From the NCBI GenBank assembly GCA_026260175.1, contig JAKCWW010000786.1:28235-92234 (forward strand): 64,000 bases of DNA, written 5' to 3'. Within the stretch, counting starts at the first letter, position 1, and every line of letters starts with the position of its first letter. Both the position numbers and the translations under genes were made by a program. The stretch is from Reticulitermes lucifugus. Lineage: Eukaryota > Arthropoda > Insecta > Blattodea > Rhinotermitidae. Positions 58,901 to 64,000 of this stretch are shown here, piece after piece. The notes under the pieces were generated by a model. It did not search any database and had not been told where the DNA came from. It was given only the letters and a program-made list of their open reading frames with translations.

Positions 58901-61210
58901 ACAGGTAGTAGACAAGATGTATATTTTGTTTACAGTGAGTACAGATACTACCACACTTACATAAAAATGTACAGTGAAATAAAACCTGCATCTTATTATA
59001 ACACTCAGATTTAATTAATATCATGCAAATTATTATTACATAAAAACCTTTTGTTTTTATCAGACAGTTCACTGTGGACTTGTTTATTTATAAGATACAC
59101 GTCATAATCACTCTGACACTTTAAATTACATAATGTCAGTTGCTAAATAAATTAATAAATCCACAGAGAAATATCTCATAAAAACAAACTGTTTCTACAT
59201 AATAATACTTTATATATAATTTCAATCCAAGTTTTATAAGAACGTAAAAGTTTTATTCCAATATACAGAGTAATTTAAATTCGTTATCTATATTCACTGT
59301 AAACAGAATGTAAATTCAGATGCCACCTATATAAATATGGTATGTTTGTGAAGATCTGCTTGAGAAAAGCTTGTAAGCCAAAAAAATGTTGGGGAAATAT
59401 AAAACATAATATCATCAAAACATCTGTGTACCTTGTTGGTATATACCAATCTGATTGATACTGAGTGCACAGTTAATATAGGCCATCTTTTAAGATAAAT
59501 TCTCACAAATTTTCTTCCTTTAAAAAATGAATAATTTTCTGAATAACTTTGCTGCAATGCTTATACATAATGAATGTATTTTTAAAATAATCTGCAAATT
59601 AGTCAAAATACTGCATTAAGCTTCCTACAGGTATTGAAAAATTTCGGTCATGATGACTATTCATATGCCGTAAGTAACTTGTATATGTTGAAGATATTCC
59701 ATTATGGACAAGTTTGGCCAACTTGTTTCTGGATACAGAAAGGTGTTTTAATGCAAGGTGCCAGTCATAAGATGGTATTCAATACTAAATTCTGGAGCTT
59801 CCACTTCCTCCACATAAAAGAATTCCATATTAGTCATAGCATTAATACATACAGACATAAGAAGACTTAAAACAGAAATTTCAGAAAACAACAAGTGTCA
59901 TGAAATGACATCAAATACATAAGGCACTATTTGCACAGTAAATGGAAAATCATGGAATCTAAAATCAGTATAAACATGAAGATTTTACAGAGTGAAGTTA
60001 CTTGGTAGAGCTGAATTTGGTCAACCATTCCAGGCCATTCCACTTTAATATGGTAGGATGTTTCTTCAGTTAGAGTATCTGCTGCATCTGTCCAGCTGTC
60101 CACAGGTATAGAATTCAACTGATGACTTGGTAACACCAACAAAAGGTCACCCAAAGTGGCCAGTGTTGAAGAAGTCCACCTGAAAGGCTTCCTGCAGCAA
60201 ACAGGGAAATTGATTTCTTGAAATCTTCAAATTCAGTGAAGCCAATATTTAGTTTCTTTGGGGAGCAATGGATTGGGAAAATAAACTGAGGAAAATCTAA
60301 AGTGGAAGAAATTGAACAGTCTACTGACTTCATAATACTGAAATTCATGCTAAATAATACAAAATCTTAAACTGATGAAAGACACTAAATGGACATTCCA
60401 CTGTATATGCTGCCACGCAAGAATACAAAAATGTTAATATCATACTGTTATTGAATACTGTGACCTTTTTAATGTTCTTACCCAAATGCTTTCAGAATTA
60501 TCTGGTACCATGCTAATCTCCGAGATGAATCAGCACAGACAACTTTTGATGTTGAATCATCCACAGATTCAACAAACAGTTTAAATGAAACTGGATTTAT
60601 CTTCATGATGTCAATAGCTGGTAAGAAGTAAATAAGATGTCCGAAACTGGCAAGCTCAGATGATTTTATTTCAGTTATGCTTTGATGTGAATGTACCTGT
60701 AACGAATGGTGCAAGAAAATATATCATATATATCAACATGCCAGTAACTTGAGAAATTCAGTTACATAGTTTCTTTCACAGTTTACCATTTCTTTAATTC
60801 TGTACTGAAACTTCTCATGAAATTCAGTCACTTGTAAGAAACTTGATGTGCTGCCTTGTAATTCACTAGAAAGCTAATGTTAAGAATCACAATTATCCTG
60901 TTCCTCTATCATGTACACAAAGAGAAGTCATTCCTGCCATGCTTATGTAACTAAGCCTATTGTGTAAGTATGACTAGTTTTAGGTGTACTACACTATACT
61001 GCAAATATGTACTTTACAATTTTATGTAATGGATACAGAAATTAATACTTGCATGTTTTTCCAATAGAAGCCGTGCATAATTGTAAGGTTTAATTTCCTT
61101 TGTAGCTACAAGGAGTTCTGGAAGAGACAACTGTCCTATAGCTTCTAATATATATTGACTGTTGGTAGCCCTTTTAACTTCTTCAATTGGTAAAGTTGCC
61201 AAAATGTATC
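46653..61210 (-). CDS. Mesothelin/stereocilin/otoancorin-like GPI-anchored glycoprotein, 5' end missing, 11 exons
   Basis: Exons, read on the minus strand: 61210-61053, 60696-60482, 60191-60002, 57490-57193, 56673-55801, 53556-53363, 52408-52241, 50830-50681, 49457-49157, 48406-48297 and 46913-46653. All join in phase to about 971 residues plus stop. Short helical repeats such as LGDLLLVLPSHQLNSIP, HEELEICVDTLGSLELDN, HTWTAEDLASLGVIPAGL and AAAVSAEQLSHLSESQQSAL match the helical-repeat style of the mesothelin superfamily. Residues about 287-577 are a Ser/Thr-rich, mucin-like insert with six N-glycosylation sequons. The C-terminus (SSASSKALNLLVIVALAVIS) is a GPI-attachment signal. No signal-peptide exon was found, so the start is unknown. 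The family is extracellular and membrane-attached; its insect function is not known to me. The first donor appears to be GC. Confidence 0.72.
48297..48406 (-). CDS. Mesothelin-like gene, exon -2
   Basis: Acceptor atttcag, donor gttggt. Encodes LRPEQWKELSTTGYGSSPLA and LRPSAIRCIPPQIFK, phase 1 in, 0 out. Confidence 0.85.
49157..49457 (-). CDS. Mesothelin-like gene, exon -3
   Basis: Acceptor gtgtag, donor gtaaat. Encodes LHEVGSHFLNSNPDLKKLMI to TEYGPPHTWTAEDLASLG, the most mesothelin-family-like segment (W-x4-LASLG-x-I-x-AGL). Confidence 0.88.
49879..50053. mobile_element. 175-bp Tigger-type MITE
   Basis: TA at 49877-49878 and 50054-50055 flank inverted ends cagtagaacctggataagaa and the complement of cagtagaaccctgttaagaa (about 18 of 20 pair). 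Resembles pogo/Tigger termini. No coding. One ambiguous base at 49987. Confidence 0.88.
50681..50830 (-). CDS. Mesothelin-like gene, exon -4
   Basis: 50 codons, phase 0. Acceptor tttacag, donor gtaagt. Encodes DKLLEHLSDLGHLVKVLDVD and NALDNLAILSEMVTD. Confidence 0.87.
51005..51277 (-). repeat. tRNA-derived SINE, copy C
   Basis: Same 270-bp unit as at 33574 and 37367, with a B-box-like region at 51208-51219 that is more decayed. Lies between exons -4 and -5 of the mesothelin-like gene. Confidence 0.8.
52153..52179. repeat. (TTC)n microsatellite
   Basis: Eight TTC units, 60 bp from the donor at 52240. Confidence 0.92.
52241..52408 (-). CDS. Mesothelin-like gene, exon -5
   Basis: 56 codons, phase 0. 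Acceptor ctaaag, donor gtcagt. Encodes VSCDAIRAAGQSAGLALDET and MGHEELEICVDTLGSLELDN. Confidence 0.88.
53363..53556 (-). CDS. Mesothelin-like gene, exon -6
   Basis: Acceptor gtttcag, donor gtagag. Encodes QKSNWTTSGSSQSEKSGEIL, a Ser/Thr-rich stretch with the sequon NWT, then QPSERKQTTTYWQR. Continues the mucin-like region. Confidence 0.8.
54397..55420 (+). pseudogene. Tigger transposase remnant (full-length trace, dead)
   Basis: Plus-strand frames with many stops show an N-terminal HTH-like part (LLEKVEVLGKLDREVSIATF, IKKNKDKI), VLLISDNVNAPAA-like catalytic block near 54795 and VEYLSNTTTSL followed by YQGIITSFKSYYT near 54860-54940, and a late NDLWLCVSTERRYGLKQ piece. TIGD1-type. Lies inside an intron of the mesothelin-like gene on the other strand. 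Confidence 0.78.
55801..56673 (-). CDS. Mesothelin-like gene, large Ser/Thr-rich exon -7
   Basis: 290 codons, acceptor tttcag, donor gtaata. Rich in Thr, Ser, Ala. Sequons NKTF, NKTW, NISL, NSTA, NKTL and NTSK; a HTEVHTEVHTH short repeat; a dibasic KVRR at 55826-55837 near the C-terminal end of the exon. It looks like an O-glycosylated stalk. Confidence 0.85.
57193..57490 (-). CDS. Mesothelin-like gene, exon -8
   Basis: Acceptor ttttcag, donor gttgtt. Encodes ACAEVLEDSESSKYIAAVRE, ARWYLAAVQSQLNAVVTASE, then a proline-containing KPERKMIIPNFPMEVQYPD stretch. 99 codons and one base. Confidence 0.85.
57836..58530. other. Unassigned open frames in an intron of the mesothelin-like gene
   Basis: Minus-strand frames at 58387-58175 and 58051-57836 are open for 70 codons each (GLELLEDNPNPAQPVPSQNE; LPQVTKYLMYLVQCIKQK) without a matching splice phase. 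Composition suggests an old transposon or retro-copy, but I recognise no family. Confidence 0.3.
60002..60191 (-). CDS. Mesothelin-like gene, exon -9
   Basis: Acceptor gctgcag, donor gtaact. Encodes KPFRWTSSTLATLGDLLLVL, PSHQLNSIPVDSWTDAADTL and WPGMVDQIQLYQ. Phase 2 in, 0 out. Confidence 0.85.
60482..60696 (-). CDS. Mesothelin-like gene, exon -10
   Basis: Acceptor gttacag, donor gtaaga. Encodes VHSHQSITEIKSSELASFGH, YFLPAIDIMKINPVSFKL and SRRLAWYQIILKAFG. Phase 0 in, 2 out. Confidence 0.85.
61053..61210 (-). CDS. Mesothelin-like gene, most upstream exon found
   Basis: Acceptor ttaacag; phase needs one base from an unseen upstream exon. Encodes GYILATLPIEEVKRATNSQY, LEAIGQLSLPELL and KPYNYARLLLEKH. 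The only donor that keeps frame with the next exon is cat|gcaagt, a GC-type site; the nearby gtatta would shift the frame into a stop. Confidence 0.8.
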
Positions 61211-62172
61211 CTGTTAAGAATAAAACTGTGTTAGGACCTAGAAAAGTAATCAAGAGTTCAAAAAGATACAAGTGCATTAAGTGATGTTGAGAGAGGCTAC
61301 ATTTTAATATTAATGCTCAATTCATCAGTTGGTACCATTTGGAAATATTGATGTATATGCCTAATGAAACAAATTGTTGTAAGCCACTTGCAGATTCATG
61401 GTAAAGGCACATTTTAGGACTGTGCAATGCAAGTGCTTTCAAGTAATTTGGAATTAAATTTGATGACTGCAGTTCACTTACTTAAAGACTTCACTTAAAC
61501 ATTTGCAAATTTGGACTTGGTACTACTATATTTATACAAAAAGTCTGAACGCAAGAGAAGAAAATTCCTTAATATACATGCTCCAAATGCAAATCATTAC
61601 AGTTACAGGATTTATATTAAATTTCTTTCAACATATGAAGTCAACCAGTAAAACACATTTGGGATTATTCTAGACAAAGGATTAGAGGCAATTAAAATGG
61701 CCCTGTGGGCAGAGAAGCAGACATCTCATTAAACACCAACCAATGGATTTCCATTGCAAAGAATTACATATCCTACTGCTGGAATCACTGCACTACTGTA
61801 GCCTTCACCTTCTTTGTGCTACCCCAACCCATAGCTTTAAATACTTTGGTGCAGATTAGTTATATAACACTGGTTAGCTATACGTTTTTCATTGTAGTCT
61901 GTGGGAAGATTGTAATAATGCAGTTTTCCAGTGAAGAACTAACACATTGTGATGCGTAATTTGTAGTGCCCAGCCATTAGTTGCTTTGAAACCTTTCTGT
62001 AGGGTTTTCAGAAATTTAGGACTTCCAAAAAAAAATGTTTAACCCACCACACAATGGAAAAGGCAGAATAATTTAGTAATATTACTGCAACCACGTAACT
62101 CCGATAAAAAATATGTCATAAAGACAGAAAAAATAATAAAAAAAGACCACTACTCAAACTTGCTCACTTTGT

Positions 62173-62453
62173 TCACCGATTTTTCTTTACACGTCTATTC
62201 CTCTTCCGTTGCATTCTCAGTCTGTACTCTAAATCATTAATCCACACATCTTCCTGTCCCTCTCCTATTCCTTTCTGTTGGTGGCTAGCTGATGGCTGTC
62301 CTACTGCTATAGACGTATTCTCCAATTTTGGGAAAGTGAAAATGCTTGTACACTTTGCCAGAAATGTTGTATTTTTATAAATTGGCAAATGCCCCAACGA
62401 AAACAGGAACGAACGGAACCCCAAACTTCAGGTGCTGTTGTAACTTTCAACAT
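62173..62453 (-). pseudogene. Small interrupted ORF with very basic C-terminus, unidentified
   Basis: The minus-strand frame 62424-62173 lacks an ATG and is preceded by a stop, but an ATG at 62453 opens a second frame (MLKVTTAPEVWG) that reaches the same G-run near 62417. One extra G in that run would fuse the two into about 93 codons ending DLEYRLRMQRKRNRRVKKNR. The Lys/Arg-rich tail and hydrophobic start look like a small mitochondrial or ribosomal protein, but I recognise no family. It may be a sequencing or assembly indel, a pseudogene, or chance. Confidence 0.3.
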
Positions 62454-63347
62454 GATCAACCATAGCTTTTACAGAATAAATTGTAACAACTTCTAACTCC
62501 AATATTCTAATTTTAATGAACCATCAACATATCAATAATGAAATCAGAACAATAAAGTTAGGTTCATAATTATTGTAGCAGCTGTGCAATTTCCTTTATT
62601 TGCCTAGTTGTGGATGATAAAAAAATTCTCCCTATGTGCAGAACACATTTAATTTTGTGCGTGATTATAAAGACCACCCATTTTTTTTGGATTATGAATT
62701 TAAAAAAAATTGTTTTATATTCGGGTAAATATATTATATGCACTATCGCTATTATCACTATGGTAACTTTCTTGGTATGTGTTGAAGGCGAATGGCATTA
62801 ACTTGACGTGACAGTCTGTGATACTGATTTCTATTGTTATAGTACATGCAGATAATTTGATTCAATTACGTAGTTACAATATGCATCAAGGGAAAAGAAT
62901 TTGTTTTCATTTAACTGTAATTTTCATTATACTACCCTCTTCAATAAAATATTTTGTAAATCTAAACATTTCAGGAATTTCTCTTAAGTTAATTTTATTC
63001 ATGTTTCACCATACATAAAATAGTGGAGCAAAATACAGCCCACTGCACTTTCATCAAAACGAATTTGTTTCTGTTCATGCTGTCTTAAAATACTAAGTGA
63101 AATAAGTTATGGACATGACTCATTCTAACTTTACTTTTCATTAAACCAATCCAGCCTTTTTGTGACAGTAAATGGGCAACTGATCATGTTAATACTGAAT
63201 CCAAATAGTCTTGATTGTATATTTTAGAAGGTAACGCACCCTTGTTAGCAGGTCATACTGGAACTCTTCAAAAACAACATTATGGTGTTTTATCATAGTT
63301 GTTGTTAATGTAAACAGGGAAGAAGTCTTGAACAACTTGTGTGTGCA

Positions 63348-63348
<1 letters not shown>

Positions 63349-63378
<30 letters not shown>

Positions 63379-63379
63379 G
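63349..63379. repeat. (CTGT)n microsatellite
   Basis: About seven CTGT units. Confidence 0.95.
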
Positions 63380-63733
63380 TATGCTAATACTAATTACCTT
63401 ACTATTAAATAGTTTAACAATTTATGTAAGGCGTGGGGTTCTGCCATGCCCAGATACCCACATATCAAGTCAAGAAAGAAGAAAAGTAGGGCAGATTCCA
63501 ATTGGCATAGAACTATGTAAATTTTTTCTGGCATCTTTATTTATATAGGCAGAGTTTTTGCTGATCAAGACTAATGAATAAATTACAATTTTTGTACTGT
63601 ATTTCATGCAAAACTGGAGGCTCACACATTATGTTGCCTAATTTTTGAGGCACAAAGTGTGACTATCTAATAGAACACATTTAATTAATCCAGTTAGGCA
63701 GTTAAGATTTTTAACAACACTACTGCCTCAAAA

Positions 63734-63784
63734 ATGATATTAATATTATTAATATTAATAATAATATTAATAATATTAATATTG
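63734..63784. repeat. Palindromic ATT/AAT repeat
   Basis: Alternating attaat and ataata units, self-complementary over about 50 bases. Confidence 0.85.
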
Positions 63785-64000
63785 AGATCCTGTCTGTTAC
63801 AACATGCATTATACTCTGCAGACAAGTATGTGTGATAGTGATTACATGTGGATCATAATAGTACGTGCTTTGTGTAAATTGCGTTTTGGTCTAACTACTT
63901 GAAATGTTTTATTGATTTTCATTATATATTGTTTTGATACGCGGGTGGCTGTCGACCAGTACGGACGTGTCTATTCAGTGCTCCCTCCTGGCGCGCCAGT

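Larger units (their letters stand above)
61211..64000. other. Region upstream of the mesothelin-like exons, no firm gene
   Basis: Expected to hold or precede the signal-peptide exon, which I could not find. It contains the interrupted small ORF at 62173-62453, a (CTGT)n repeat, an ATT/AAT palindromic run and, at the extreme right, a CpG-richer stretch that could be the edge of an exon, promoter or repeat. Confidence 0.5.

Noticed and set aside
63226-63310. Minus-strand frame with FEEFQYDLLTR followed by gtgcgt as a first exon of the mesothelin-like gene
   Set aside because: It lacks a signal peptide, ends in the wrong phase for the exon at 61210, and has no supporting similarity.
63349-63379. 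Direct repeats considered as a CRISPR-like array
   Set aside because: They are a simple (CTGT)n microsatellite with no spacers. This is a eukaryotic region.

Overview
The window is an AT-rich insect nuclear genome segment with spliceosomal genes, long introns full of DNA transposons, and no bacterial features. The transposon mix (piggyBac, pogo/Tigger, two mariner/IS630-type families, non-LTR retroposons, a tRNA-derived SINE) and the divergence of the proteins suggest a polyneopteran insect such as a cockroach, termite or orthopteran. That placement is an inference. The ambiguous bases at 35069, 44279-44292 and 49987 show it is a draft assembly.

Three protein-coding genes were reconstructed exon by exon from homology, splice sites and phase. 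(1) Minus strand, 2416-18841: the N-terminal part of CNOT3, a CCR4-NOT subunit. It starts at 18841 and runs off the left edge before its NOT-box domain. (2) Plus strand, 19641-45456: a complete 15-exon CEP131 (AZI1; Drosophila dilatory) of 1320 codons with every exon junction in phase. It is a coiled-coil centriolar satellite and ciliary protein. (3) Minus strand, 46653-61210: an 11-exon gene with its 5' end not found, encoding at least 971 residues of a mesothelin/stereocilin/otoancorin-like protein. It has a long Ser/Thr-rich, N-glycosylation-rich exon and a C-terminal GPI-anchor signal. CEP131 and gene 3 converge tail to tail (stops at 45456 and 46653). CNOT3 and CEP131 diverge from an 800-bp shared promoter region (18842-19640).

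Mobile DNA by region. CNOT3 introns hold a Tigger remnant (200-830), five foldback or hairpin elements window-wide (two or three of them here), a 765-bp pogo-type element with an intact 104-codon ORF (3467-4231), two piggyBac copies on opposite strands (6382-8452 and 10778-13189) and an internally deleted Tigger copy (14740-16770). CEP131 introns hold a broken IS630/mariner-type transposase (32275-33160), a 5'-truncated LINE (34545-35795), two SINE copies, a head-to-head pair of mariner 3' ends (39780-40290), two hairpin elements and a LINE 3' fragment with a 16-bp target duplication (44203-44398). Introns of the mesothelin-like gene hold a third SINE copy, a 175-bp Tigger MITE (49879-50053) and another Tigger remnant (54397-55420).

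The most interesting items are the mucin-bearing, GPI-anchored mesothelin-like gene with a likely GC-AG intron, the hairpin elements that share a core motif, and the intact HTH-plus-acidic-tail ORF inside the pogo-type element. I did not see anything I would call a wholly new biological system.
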